A stretch of DNA of 56,517 nt from Mycobacterium sp. GTDB lineage: Bacteria; Actinomycetota; Actinomycetes; Mycobacteriales; Mycobacteriaceae. How positions within the stretch are numbered: position 1 is the stretch's first letter; each line of letters starts with the position of its first letter. The stretch spans positions 1-56,517 of the forward strand of contig WOYS01000109.1 of assembly GCA_011620645.1 (NCBI GenBank), written 5' to 3'. The translations under genes and the position numbers were made by a program. Of the stretch, positions 1 through 7,770 are shown piece by piece. A model generated the notes under the pieces. It was not told where the DNA came from, did no database searches, and was given only the letters and a program-made list of their open reading frames with translations.

Positions 1-2715
1 GTCTTCGTGAGTCGGTTGAATTGAACCCGATTCGCGTGGTCGGCGCAGCCACTTATCGATGCCGACGACGACGCTGGCCGCGACCGCGATGGCGAAGATG
101 CGCAACCAGGCGCCGATACCGATCGGTGCGGTACCGAACAACGTGTTCATCGCGGGTAGGTAGGTGATCGCGAGTTGAGCGACGGCTTGTGCGGTGACGC
201 CGAGGGTGATCCAGCGGTTGGAGAACACTCCGATGCGCCAGGCCGAGTGGGTCAGCGATCGGCAGCTGAACAGATAGAACGCCTCGACGACAACGAAGAC
301 GTTCAGTGCCGTCGTCCTGGCTTCCGGGAGGCTGGCACCATTGCTGAGTTCCCATTCGAACAGCCACCATGCGCTGGCGACGAGCAGTGTCGAGACCAGC
401 AGAATCCGCGTGACGAGCGCGCGGGTGAGCAGCGGCTGGTCGGGATCGCGCGGCGGCCGGGTCATGATGCCGGGTTCCTTGGGTTCGAACGCGAGCATGA
501 GCCCCAGTGCGACGGCGGTGGTCATGTTGATCCACAGAATCTGGCTGGGCAGGATCGGCAGCGCAACGCCAAACGCAATGGCCGCCAGGATGACCAATCC
601 CTCACCGATATTCGTGGGCAAGGTCCAGGTGATGAACTTGGTGAGATTGTCGAACACGCCGCGGCCCTCTTCGACCGCGGCTTCGACGGTGGCGAAGTCA
701 TCGTCGGTCAGCACCATATCGGCGGCATCCTTGGCGACCTCGGTGCCACCCTTACCCATCGCAACGCCAATGCTGGCCTGCCGCAACGCCGGCGCGTCGT
801 TGACACCATCACCGGTCATCGCCACCACGTGCCCCTTGGACTGCAGGGCCTCCACCAGGCGCAATTTCTGCTCGGGCGACACCCTGGCGAACACGCTCGC
901 CCCGTCCACGGCGTCGGGATACTCCTCGGACCTCAGCGTGGCGAGGTCGGCACCAGTGAGAACCGCACCCGGCGCTGGTTCACCCCCCGCGAGCAATCCC
1001 ACCTTGGTGGCAATCGAGATGGCGGTCCCGGCGTGGTCGCCGGTGATCATCTTGACCGCAATGCCCGCAGCGTGGCAGGCAGCCACCGCAGACGCCGCCG
1101 CCGCGCGGGGCGGATCGAGCATCGCCTGCAATCCAGTCAACGTCAGCGAACCCGCGAGCGCGCCCTCCTGAAAGTCTTGAGGGTCGGTCGCGGCGCGCAC
1201 ACCGGTGGCCAGCACCCGCAGCCCCTGGGCGGACAGCATCTCGGCCGCCCTCATCACTTCGGCGCGGTCCAACCACCGTGGCGCACCGTCGGTGCCCATC
1301 TGGGTGCTGCACAGCTCGAGCATCCGCTCCACCGAACCCTTGACCAGCACGACGTGGTCGCTGCCACCGTCGCCGTGCAGCGTGGCCATGAACTGACGTT
1401 CGGAGCTAAACGGAATCGCAGCCTGCCGGGGCAGTGTCGCGGCGAGCCGATCCCGGTCGAGGCCGGCCTTGGTGGCGGCCACGAGCATCGCACCCTCGGT
1501 GGGGTCACCCACGACGTCCCATCGCCCGTCGTCGTCACGAGCTAGTGCGGCGTCGTTGCAGCACATCCCGGCCAGCAGCGACCAGCACAGCGCCACATTG
1601 GCATCCACTGACACCGGCGCATCACCGCGGTCCCGCAGGACACCGTCGGGGACGTAGCCGGTTCCGGTCACCTCAACCAGGCCGCCGGCAGTCCAGATCA
1701 CCTGCACAGTCATCTGGTTTTCGGTCAGCGTGCCCGTCTTGTCCGCGCAGATCACGGTGGTGCTTCCCAGCGTCTCCACCGCAGGAAGACGCCGAATGAC
1801 CGCGCGGCGCTTGGCCATTCGAGACACACCGATGGCCAGAGTGATCGTGACGGCGGCGGGCAGGCCTTCGGGGATCGCCCCGACCGCCAGCGCGATCGCC
1901 GCAGTGAACGTTTCGACGGCATCCTGCCCCCGTAGCAACCCGACACCGAAGGTGACTGCGGCCAATCCCAAGATGGCGATGGTCAGAACCTTGCTGAACC
2001 ACGCGAGCTTCGCCGTCAGCGGCGTGGCGAGAACGTCGGCGGCACCCACCAGGCGATGTATTTCGCCGAGCTCGGTTTCGGCGCCTGTAGCGACCACGAC
2101 GCCGGCGCCGTTTCCCGCCGTCACCAACGTGCCCGAGTAGGCCATATTGCGGCGATCCGCCACCGGCGTCACCGGCGGCAGCACTACCTCGTTTTTGTGC
2201 ACCGGCGCCGATTCCCCGGTGAGCGCCGATTCGTTCACCCTCAGCTCGGTCTCGCGCACCACCCGCACATCGGCCGGGACCTTGTCCCCGGCCTCCAACA
2301 ACACCAGATCACCAGGGACAAGCCCTTCGGACGGCATCGTGTGTTCGTGGCCCTCGCGCACCACTTTGGCCTGGGTCTGCACCATGGAGCGCAGGCTCTC
2401 CAGTGCGGCCTCGGCCTTGGACTCCTGAATGAAACCCACGATCGCGTTGATCACCACGACGCCGAAGATCACCGCGGCGTCGACGAATTCCTGCAGCCCG
2501 GCGGTGATGGCTCCGGCGACGAGCAGAACATAGATCAACGGGTGATGAAACTGGCACAGTATGCGCACCAGCAAACCGGCACCCGCGACGGCCGGCAACG
2601 TGTTGGGCCCGAAGCGCTCAAGCCGCTCGGCCGCCTCAGCGTCGGAGAGACCGCGGTGCGGATCGGTCTCCAACAACAGCACCACTTCATGCGCTGGCAG
2701 ACCATGATGAGCCAT
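1..2715 (-). CDS. ctpF: Cation-transporting P-type ATPase, CtpF-like (C-terminal end cut by window edge)
   Basis: P2-type (Ca/Mg/Mn-type) P-ATPase of the plasma membrane that couples ATP hydrolysis to cation efflux. The sequence begins MAHHGLPAHEVV and shows the actuator motif TGES, the phosphorylation loop DKTGT with Asp325, and the hinge motif TGDGVND, with paired hydrophobic segments before and after the catalytic loop. Residue-by-residue it resembles mycobacterial CtpF, which in M. tuberculosis belongs to the DosR hypoxia regulon. About 905 residues are visible and the frame is still open at base 1, so only the last few codons are missing. In-frame GTG codons at 2727 and 2748 are alternative starts. 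It is the last gene of a minus-strand run after the glutaredoxin, MerR and SulP genes. Family assignment is confident; the transported ion is not shown by the sequence. Confidence 0.95.
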   Translation of the reverse strand, partial: MAHHGLPAHEVVLLLETDPHRGLSDAEAAERLERFGPNTLPAVAGAGLLVRILCQFHHPLIYVLLVAGAITAGLQEFVDAAVIFGVVVINAIVGFIQESKAEAALESLRSMVQTQAKVVREGHEHTMPSEGLVPGDLVLLEAGDKVPADVRVVRETELRVNESALTGESAPVHKNEVVLPPVTPVADRRNMAYSGTLVTAGNGAGVVVATGAETELGEIHRLVGAADVLATPLTAKLAWFSKVLTIAILGLAAVTFGVGLLRGQDAVETFTAAIALAVGAIPEGLPAAVTITLAIGVSRMAKRRAVIRRLPAVETLGSTTVICADKTGTLTENQMTVQVIWTAGGLVEVTGTGYVPDGVLRDRGDAPVSVDANVALCWSLLAGMCCNDAALARDDDGRWDVVGDPTEGAMLVAATKAGLDRDRLAATLPRQAAIPFSSERQFMATLHGDGGSDHVVLVKGSVERMLELCSTQMGTDGAPRWLDRAEVMRAAEMLSAQGLRVLATGVRAATDPQDFQEGALAGSLTLTGLQAMLDPPRAAAASAVAACHAAGIAVKMITGDHAGTAISIATKVGLLAGGEPAPGAVLTGADLATLRSEEYPDAVDGASVFARVSPEQKLRLVEALQSKGHVVAMTGDGVNDAPALRQASIGVAMGKGGTEVAKDAADMVLTDDDFATVEAAVEEGRGVFDNLTKFITWTLPTNIGEGLVILAAIAFGVALPILPSQILWINMTTAVALGLMLAFEPKEPGIMTRPPRDPDQPLLTRALVTRILLVSTLLVASAWWLFEWELSNGASLPEARTTALNVFVVVEAFYLFSCRSLTHSAWRIGVFSNRWITLGVTAQAVAQLAITYLPAMNTLFGTAPIGIGAWLRIFAIAVAASVVVGIDKWLRRPRESGSIQPTHED

Positions 2716-2822
2716 CGAAGGCGACACCGATTCGAGCAAAAGCCTCACCTCGCAAGTGGTGACCAGACCAATCCCTTGGTTCCCTTGGTTTCCACACTGC
2801 CCCACGCAGGCTGGTGTCGACT

Positions 2823-2837
2823 AGTGCCGTAAGTCAC
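2823..2837 (-). promoter_or_regulatory. Candidate DosR-type box upstream of ctpF
   Basis: Read on the minus strand the sequence is GTGACTTACGGCACT. Against the remembered DosR consensus GGGACTTNNGNCCCT it matches 10 of 12 specified bases. It lies about 108 nt upstream of the ctpF start. In M. tuberculosis ctpF is a DosR target, which makes the site plausible, but a match of this quality can occur by chance. Confidence 0.4.
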
Positions 2838-2983
2838 CCGCCGCGTGGACCTGCGGCAATGTCCGGTCCGGTGGAATATGCGCCAGATTCGGACCGATGA
2901 CGATCAGTCTGTTTCTGTTCGCGTCGTCGGGGCGTGACAAGCAGCGCTGAACCCGCAACGCGTTGACCCGAGCGCCCTGGGTG

Positions 2984-3331
2984 TCAACCCGATGCGCGTC
3001 CGAACATCCGCGACCACCATGGCCGTCGAACCGATTCCGTGTGGCTCCCCAGTAGTTCCGTTGCACGCAAACCGAATTCGGCCTTGACGGTGTCGACCAC
3101 CTCTCGCACGCTGGGATTGACCAACGCTGCGGTCCCCACGAACACCGTGGGGACTGTCTCGTCACCGCCGGTGACGGCGCGTACGCGCTCCGCGGCGCCG
3201 CGATCGTCCCAGATGTTGATCTCGGTCGTCGCTATCGCGCGTCGCCGTAGTCCTCTGCGCAGACTGCTGCAGAACGGGCAGCCCGGCCGCCACAACACCT
3301 CGATACCATCGACATAGCCCGTGGCATTCAT
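2984..3331 (-). CDS. Glutaredoxin-like thiol oxidoreductase
   Basis: A 115-residue thioredoxin-fold protein with the N-terminal motif RPGCPFC, a CxxC redox site typical of glutaredoxin/mycoredoxin proteins, and the TVPTVFVG stretch containing the conserved cis-proline. A positively charged tail follows (RRPWWSRMF). Mycobacteria lack glutathione, so a mycothiol- or thioredoxin-reductase-linked disulfide reductase role is the likely inference. The ATG start has a clean GGAGG Shine-Dalgarno sequence 7 nt upstream. It lies between a small membrane protein and ctpF on the same strand. The partner protein cannot be read from sequence. Confidence 0.85.
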   Translation of the reverse strand: MNATGYVDGIEVLWRPGCPFCSSLRRGLRRRAIATTEINIWDDRGAAERVRAVTGGDETVPTVFVGTAALVNPSVREVVDTVKAEFGLRATELLGSHTESVRRPWWSRMFGRASG

Positions 3332-3361
3332 GCGTCATCCTCCTTCACCGATATGCACACC

Positions 3362-3381
3362 CAGCTCAGCTCAGCTCAGCT
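3362..3381. repeat. (CAGCT)4 pentanucleotide tandem repeat
   Basis: Four exact copies of CAGCT, overlapping the stop codon of the small membrane protein gene and lying just upstream of the glutaredoxin gene. Pentanucleotide tracts are prone to slippage; because the stop codon is near the start of the tract, copy changes would mostly alter the intergenic spacing. Confidence 0.9.
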
Positions 3382-3561
3382 CTGGTCGGCGTCGGCCGTG
3401 CGCCGACTGACCATCCGTGGCCACCCGAAAACTGCGGCGGCGCCGACGATGCCAATGAGAATCGCCACGATCGGCAGGATGCCGACCGCGCCGACCGCTG
3501 AGGAAAGTGCCACCACGACCGACACGCCGGGCCACCCAGGCGGCATGCCTGATCTGAGCAT
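3376..3561 (-). CDS. Small single-pass membrane protein, unknown function
   Basis: A 61-residue protein with a glycine-rich N-terminus (MLRSGMPPGWPG), one or two hydrophobic segments (about residues 14-46, including ILPIVAILIGIVGAAAVFGW) and a charged tail. The ATG at 3561 sits 2 nt after the merR stop and has GGAG 8 nt upstream inside the end of merR; a GTG at 3576 is an alternative start. Its stop codon lies inside a (CAGCT)4 tandem repeat. I do not recognise a family. Co-orientation with merR suggests co-transcription. Confidence 0.6.
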   Translation of the reverse strand: MLRSGMPPGWPGVSVVVALSSAVGAVGILPIVAILIGIVGAAAVFGWPRMVSRRTADADQS

Positions 3562-3563
3562 CC

Positions 3564-3992
3564 TCAGGGCTCCCACCGCCCGGCGGCGCCGGGGTCGCGG
3601 TACTGGGCCAGTTGATCGGTGAGTTCATGGGCGTAGGCGAGTTGCTGCGCGAGTTTGGCGCACGCCTGCAGCGTACGTTGGTGACAGTCGGCGAGGTAGC
3701 GCATGGCTTGTGCGCTCTGCGTTTTCGTTGATGCGTCATTGTCAAGAGTGTCGAGCGCCTCGAGCAGCCCGCGCATTTCGTCGAGGGTGAAACCGAGAGG
3801 TTTCATCCGGCGGATGGACAGCAGTCGTGCGACGTCACCACTGGTGTAAAGGCGAAAGCCGCCGGATGACCGCACTGAGGGAGTGACCAGTCCGACGTCG
3901 TCGTAGTGACGGATGGTTTTGATCGACAGGCCGGTGCGAGTGGCGACGTCGCCGATCTGCAGCAGTTCTGGATCGGCGTCGCGGCTATCCAC
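3564..3992 (-). CDS. MerR-family transcriptional regulator
   Basis: A 142-residue regulator with an N-terminal winged helix (LLQIGDVATRTGLSIKTIRHYDDVGLVTPS, about residues 10-40), the second MerR helix-turn-helix around GFRLYTSGDVARLLSIRRMK, and a C-terminal dimerisation helix with a run of ADCHQRT and ACAKL. Only isolated cysteines are present, with no obvious metal-binding pair at the C-terminus, so a metal sensor is not implied. It starts at a GTG with GGAGG about 10 nt upstream. It is 23 nt downstream of the SulP transporter and 2 nt upstream of the small membrane protein gene, so it may control this transporter group. Confidence 0.88.
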   Translation of the reverse strand: MDSRDADPELLQIGDVATRTGLSIKTIRHYDDVGLVTPSVRSSGGFRLYTSGDVARLLSIRRMKPLGFTLDEMRGLLEALDTLDNDASTKTQSAQAMRYLADCHQRTLQACAKLAQQLAYAHELTDQLAQYRDPGAAGRWEP

Positions 3993-4015
3993 TCTGGCAG
4001 TCCCTCCGGATCGGT

Positions 4016-5521
4016 CTAGGGTGCCGCGTCCAGTCGACCGCTGAGGCGGGCGTGGCGCTCGGCGCTGTTGTCGTTCATCCCGACGATGGTGACATTCTTA
4101 CCTTTGGCCGCGTATTTGGTGGTGATCGCGTCCAGGGTGGCGACCGTGGAGGCATCCCAGATGTGGGCCTGACTCATGTCGATGACGATATTGATGGGGT
4201 CGCCCACATAGTCGAACTGGTAGACCAGGTCATTGCTCGATGCGAAGAACAACTCGCCTCTGACCGCATAGACGCGGGTGTCGTCGTCGGGGTGGGCGAT
4301 GTCGACGACCTCGGTGAGGTGGGCGACCCGGCGGGCGAACAGCACCATGGCGGTAAGCGTGCCGAGCGCCACGCCGTACGCGAGGTTGTCGGTGGCCACG
4401 GTTACTGCGACGGTGGCGAGCATGACAGTGGTTTCGCTTCTCGGCATGCGGCGCAACGTCTTTGGGTGGATGCTGCGCCAGTCCAGGGTGGCCACCGACA
4501 CCATGATCATGACTGCGACCAGGGCGGCCATCGGGACCTGCGCGACCAAATCGCCGAGACCGACGACGAGGCCGAGCAGAAACGCCCCGGCCAGGAACGT
4601 GGAGATGCGGGTGCGGGCACCGGACACCTTGACGTTGATCATGGTCTGGCCGATCATCGCGCAGCCGCCCATACCGCCGAAGAAGCCGGTGACGACGTTG
4701 GCCACACCCTGTCCCATGGCCTCCCGCGACTTGTGGGAATGGGTGTCGGTGATGTCATCGACGAGCTTGGCCGTCATCAGAGATTCCAGCAGACCGACCA
4801 CGGCCATCGTCAGCGCATACGGCGCGATGACACCCAGCGCCCGCAGGGTGAAGGGCACATCGGGGATCAGCAGGGTGGGCAGGCTCGACGGAAGCTGACC
4901 CTCGTCTCCGACATTGGGCACTGCCCATCCCAATCCGATGGTGGCAGCGGTCAATAGGAGGATCGCGACGAGCGGAGCGGGGATCACGGTGGTGATTCTG
5001 GGCAGCGCCACCATCAGCAGGATGCCGACGGCAACCATCGGGTACACCAGCCACGGCACCCCCAGTAGATGCGGCACCTGGGACACGAAAATCAGAATGG
5101 CCAGCGCGTTGACGAAGCCGACCATCACGCTGCGCGGCACGAACCGCATCAGCCGGGCAACGCCCAGACCCCCGAGGATCAGTTGAAGGACACCGGCCAA
5201 GATCACCGCCGCGATCAGATAGTCCAGGCCATGGCTGCGCACCAGCGGGGCGACCACCAGCGCGACGGCACCAGTGGCCGCAGAGATCATGGCCGGCCTG
5301 CCGCCGACGATGGCGATGGTGACGGCCATGGTGAACGAGGCGAACAGTCCGATGCGTGGGTCGACGCCGGCAATGATGGAGAACGAGATGGCCTCCGGGA
5401 TCAACGCCAGCGCCACCACCAGACCGGCGAGCACCTCGGTGCGCAGCCGTTTCGGTGAGCGCAGCGTGGCCAGTACCGATTGCTCCTGTTGCGGGGTGAG
5501 CCTATTCGGCAGTGTTTCCAT
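4016..5521 (-). CDS. SulP-family anion transporter with C-terminal STAS domain
   Basis: A 501-residue inner-membrane SulP (SLC26-type) permease for sulfate, bicarbonate or related anions. The N-terminal half shows the SulP signature (LVVALALIPEAISFSIIAGVDPRIGL in the first two helices), about 11-14 hydrophobic segments follow, and the last about 110 residues form a STAS domain (VIDMSQAHIWDASTVATLD). The chosen ATG (METLPNR) has GGAG 6 nt upstream. ATGs at 5533 and 5611 give longer products with weaker ribosome sites. It heads the sulP-merR-small ORF-grx-ctpF run and is divergent from the SDR remnant. Substrate is not determinable from sequence. Confidence 0.9.
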   Translation of the reverse strand: METLPNRLTPQQEQSVLATLRSPKRLRTEVLAGLVVALALIPEAISFSIIAGVDPRIGLFASFTMAVTIAIVGGRPAMISAATGAVALVVAPLVRSHGLDYLIAAVILAGVLQLILGGLGVARLMRFVPRSVMVGFVNALAILIFVSQVPHLLGVPWLVYPMVAVGILLMVALPRITTVIPAPLVAILLLTAATIGLGWAVPNVGDEGQLPSSLPTLLIPDVPFTLRALGVIAPYALTMAVVGLLESLMTAKLVDDITDTHSHKSREAMGQGVANVVTGFFGGMGGCAMIGQTMINVKVSGARTRISTFLAGAFLLGLVVGLGDLVAQVPMAALVAVMIMVSVATLDWRSIHPKTLRRMPRSETTVMLATVAVTVATDNLAYGVALGTLTAMVLFARRVAHLTEVVDIAHPDDDTRVYAVRGELFFASSNDLVYQFDYVGDPINIVIDMSQAHIWDASTVATLDAITTKYAAKGKNVTIVGMNDNSAERHARLSGRLDAAP

Positions 5522-5767
5522 CCACAGCTCCATTTCGATGGGCGCGGCGACGTCGCGCGACCGTCGTCGGTTACGCGTATTCACACGAAAAGTGTTGGTT
5601 GAAACTGGCATTCGGCGTCGCGCGCCGACGTGCGGAGTGAGAATCGGCCACGAGGGCTGATTCAGGAACGACGCCAACTCTACCCTGACTGGAGGGTTGG
5701 AGAACAAATGGCGGATCGTCGGTGTGGGCAAGCGCACGTCCCTTGACGCAACGGGACAATCAATTCC
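5522..5767. other. Divergent intergenic region between sulP and the SDR remnant
   Basis: This 246-base stretch must hold the promoter of the minus-strand sulP run and whatever promoter served the decayed plus-strand SDR/hyi pair. I see no strong inverted repeat or clear operator in it. Confidence 0.5.
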
Positions 5768-6223
5768 ATGCACAAGGTTGTGGTCATCACCGGCGCCGGT
5801 AGCGGTATCGGCCGCGCGACGGCCCGGGTTCTGCTCGACGCCGGACATCAGGTCGTGCTGGCAGGCCGGCGGCCGGAGCCGCTGGCCGGGCAGCTGCCGC
5901 GCGGCGGCCGGATCATCAACAACGGGTCATTGGCCGCACACCGACCGCGCCCGAGCAGCCTGGCCTACGTGGTCACCAAACATGCGATCAGCGGGCTGAC
6001 GGCATCGCTGGTGCTCGATCTGCGCGACCTCGACATCTGCGTGACGCAGATCGACATCGGCAACGCGGCCACCGAGATGACCAGCGGCTTCACCGCCGAG
6101 CCGACCTTCGACGTCAAGCATGTGGCGCAGACCATCGCCGATATCGTGGACCTCCCGCTGGAGGTGTCCGTCCCGACCCTGACCGTGATGGCGCGGGCCA
6201 TGCCCTACTCCGGCCGCGGCTGA
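5768..6223 (+). pseudogene. Short-chain dehydrogenase/reductase with internal deletion
   Basis: The 151-codon frame is open, but it holds only the two ends of a normal SDR of about 230-250 residues. It begins with the Rossmann NAD(P) motif ([10 protein letters not shown]) and the strand-2 region ([11 protein letters not shown]). It then jumps at about residue 45 straight to GRIINNGS, with the catalytic serine region, followed by YVVTK, the YxxxK catalytic pair, and a normal C-terminus. About 85-95 residues carrying the cofactor-binding NNAG strand and central helices are absent. The loss is in frame, so a short protein could be made but is unlikely to fold. Its stop is 1 nt before the hyi start, indicating a former operon. 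Confidence 0.82.
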
Positions 6224-6224
6224 T

Positions 6225-6781
6225 ATGGCATTCGTCGTCAACTGCTCGATGCTGTTGACCGATGTGCCGCTGCTGCAGCGTCCGCAGGCGGCTCGTGACG
6301 CGGGCTTTGACGCGGTCGAGTTCTGGTGGCCCTTCGACGACGCGATCCCCGGAGACACCGAAGTCGATGCCTTCATCGCGGCAGTCGAAGATGCCGGAGT
6401 CCGGCTCACCGCGCTCAATTTCGTCGGCGGCGACATGGCCGCAGGGGAGCGCGGGTTGCTGTCGGATCCCGGCCGGCGACAGGAGTTCCGGGACAACGCC
6501 GAGGTCGCGTTCGGCATCGGGGACCGGCTGGGCACCAAGGCGTTCAACGCGCTTTACGGCAACCGGCTCACCGGCCTGGACCCGCAGGCACAGGACGATG
6601 TGGCGACCGAGAACCTCGAGCACGTCGGTCAGCTGGCCGAACGCAGCGGCGTGATCATCCTGATCGAGCCGCTCAGCGGTGTCGACGCCTATCCGTTGCG
6701 GACGGCCGCGGAGTGATCTCCGTGATCGACCGGGTGGGGGCGACGTCGCTGCGTCTGCTGGCCAGTGTCGCTGCGGGGTGA
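6225..6781 (+). pseudogene. hyi: Hydroxypyruvate isomerase-like TIM-barrel gene, frameshifted and truncated
   Basis: The first 163 codons match a hydroxypyruvate isomerase/xylose-isomerase-like TIM barrel: NCSMLLTDVPLLQRP at the start, GFDAVEFWWPF, LTALNFVGGDMAAGERG and IEPLSGVDAYPLRTAAE. At about 6715 the frame hits TGA. Moving one frame over restores the family sequence VISVIDRVGA...LRLLA, so one base has been lost. That second frame stops at 6779-6781 after LLASVAAG, where the family normally continues (LYHL...) for about 80-90 residues. The gene is therefore dead twice over. Such isomerases accompany SDR/tartronate-semialdehyde reductase genes in glyoxylate pathways, consistent with its SDR neighbour. 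Confidence 0.85.
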
Positions 6782-6837
6782 CGGTGAGAAGGTCTGCAGC
6801 GCAGCAGGACCCGGGGCGGTCGTACTGAAAATCAGGA

Positions 6838-6864
6838 CTAGCACTCTCGTGTCTCGAGTGCTAA
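6838..6864. promoter_or_regulatory. CIRCE operator (HrcA-binding) upstream of hsp20
   Basis: The left arm CTAGCACTC and right arm GAGTGCTAA are separated by exactly 9 bases (TCGTGTCTC). This is the CIRCE arrangement TTAGCACTC-N9-GAGTGCTAA with a single base difference, in the first position. CIRCE is bound by the heat-shock repressor HrcA. The site is about 72 nt upstream of the hsp20 start codon. Confidence 0.93.
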
Positions 6865-6936
6865 ATTTCTGGTTGCACAGTGAATGAGCGGCCCGCCAAG
6901 AGACGGGCTCCGTGAGTGACGAGGAGGTGGATTGCT

Positions 6937-7380
6937 GTGCTTCGTTTTGATCCTTTTGGTGATGCGTTGACTCGGGATGTGCTGGCGAGCCAGGTCGGCT
7001 CCGGTCGCGTGCCGCGATTCATGCCGATGGACCTGTACAAGGTCGACGATCATTACGTTCTGACTGCTGACCTGCCCGGTGTCGATCCCGGATCAGTGGA
7101 CGTCAGTGTCGACAACGGGACGATGACCTTGACCGCGCATCGCAGTGCACGGTCCGGAGATGCCGTCCAGTGGCTGTCCAACGAGCGATTCTCCGGAACG
7201 TACCGCCGTCAGTTGTCCCTGGGCGAAGGCGTCGACTGCTCTCGCATTTCGGCCACCTACGAGAATGGCGTCCTCACCGTGAGCATCCCGCTCGCCGAGC
7301 GCGCCAAACCGCGCCGCATCGACGTCGCGCACGCGGGCGCCGCCCGCACCATCGAATCGACCACGGTCGACTCGAGCTAA
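6937..7380 (+). CDS. hsp20: Hsp20/alpha-crystallin family small heat-shock protein
   Basis: A 147-residue small heat-shock protein, an ATP-independent holdase in the cytoplasm. The alpha-crystallin domain spans about residues 30-125 (MPMDLYKVDDHYVLTADLPGV, then SVDNGTMTLTAHR), with the GVLTVSIPLAERAKPRRI ending typical of actinobacterial Hsp18. The GTG start (VLRFDPFG) was chosen because AGGAGG lies about 8-9 nt upstream; an upstream in-frame codon at 6916 lacks such a site. A CIRCE operator precedes it and a strong hairpin follows it, so it is a monocistronic HrcA-regulated unit. It is intact although genes on both sides are decayed. Confidence 0.93.
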   Translation: MLRFDPFGDALTRDVLASQVGSGRVPRFMPMDLYKVDDHYVLTADLPGVDPGSVDVSVDNGTMTLTAHRSARSGDAVQWLSNERFSGTYRRQLSLGEGVDCSRISATYENGVLTVSIPLAERAKPRRIDVAHAGAARTIESTTVDSS

Positions 7381-7471
7381 CTCCTTCGCGTGGTGCACGG
7401 CTGCAGTCCATGGCTGCAGCCGTGCAGCACAAATCGCTGGCAGCCCACGGCACACGAGGTGGGGCACGGCA
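7381..7471. other. Gap between hsp20 and the PAS-ANTAR remnant
   Basis: Apart from the hsp20 hairpin, this stretch contains GAGGTGG before the remnant's ATG, the probable former ribosome site of the lost regulator. Confidence 0.5.
7395..7425 (+). terminator. Hairpin terminator after hsp20
   Basis: A perfect 12-bp stem (GCACGGCTGCAG / CTGCAGCCGTGC) with a 7-nt loop starts 15 nt after the hsp20 stop codon. There is no clear U-run, as is common for mycobacterial terminators. Confidence 0.75.
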
Positions 7472-7747
7472 ATGTCGACATGTGAGGAAATCAGAAGCTT
7501 TGCCAGTGGCACTCGCCGCCGGTATGCCCCGGCGAGTGGGGTGGTATAGGTACTACTTCGATGACGAACGTTGGGAATGGTCACCTGACGAATCATCACC
7601 GTTCAGAACGGGATTCGCGAAATTCTGGTCATCGGTGAGTGCTTACAAAACGGTGGGAGTGCAGTCGTAGGCGCGCATGGCTTCCACATCGACGTCACAC
7701 CGGACAACAAGGCCCGGGACGCGGCGATCACCGCAGACCGGCGCCTC
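7472..7747 (+). pseudogene. PAS-ANTAR RNA-binding regulator remnant
   Basis: Three short stretches in two frames assemble into the start and middle of a mycobacterial PAS-ANTAR protein. From the ATG at 7472 the frame reads MSTCEEIRSFASGTRRR. After a frame change 7536-7586 reads VGWYRYYFDDERWEWSP, the usual PAS start. From 7607, back in the first frame, it reads IREILVIGECLQNGG then AVVGAHGFHIDVTP, the end of the PAS domain. About 60-70 middle residues and the whole C-terminal ANTAR domain are missing. Neither frame yields a functional protein. The rest of the 390-base gap between hsp20 and the next gene holds only the hsp20 terminator. Confidence 0.8.
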
Positions 7748-7770
7748 GCCGGAATGTGCATCTTCGTCCA

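Noticed and set aside
175-1545. Long plus-strand open frame opposite ctpF
   Set aside because: It is the antisense shadow of ctpF in high-GC DNA; the minus strand has unmistakable P-ATPase motifs.
4961-4985. GACGAGCGGAGCGGGGATC, similar to the dispersed repeat
   Set aside because: It encodes the normal conserved sequence of the SulP transporter (VIPAPLVAI), so similarity is probably chance.
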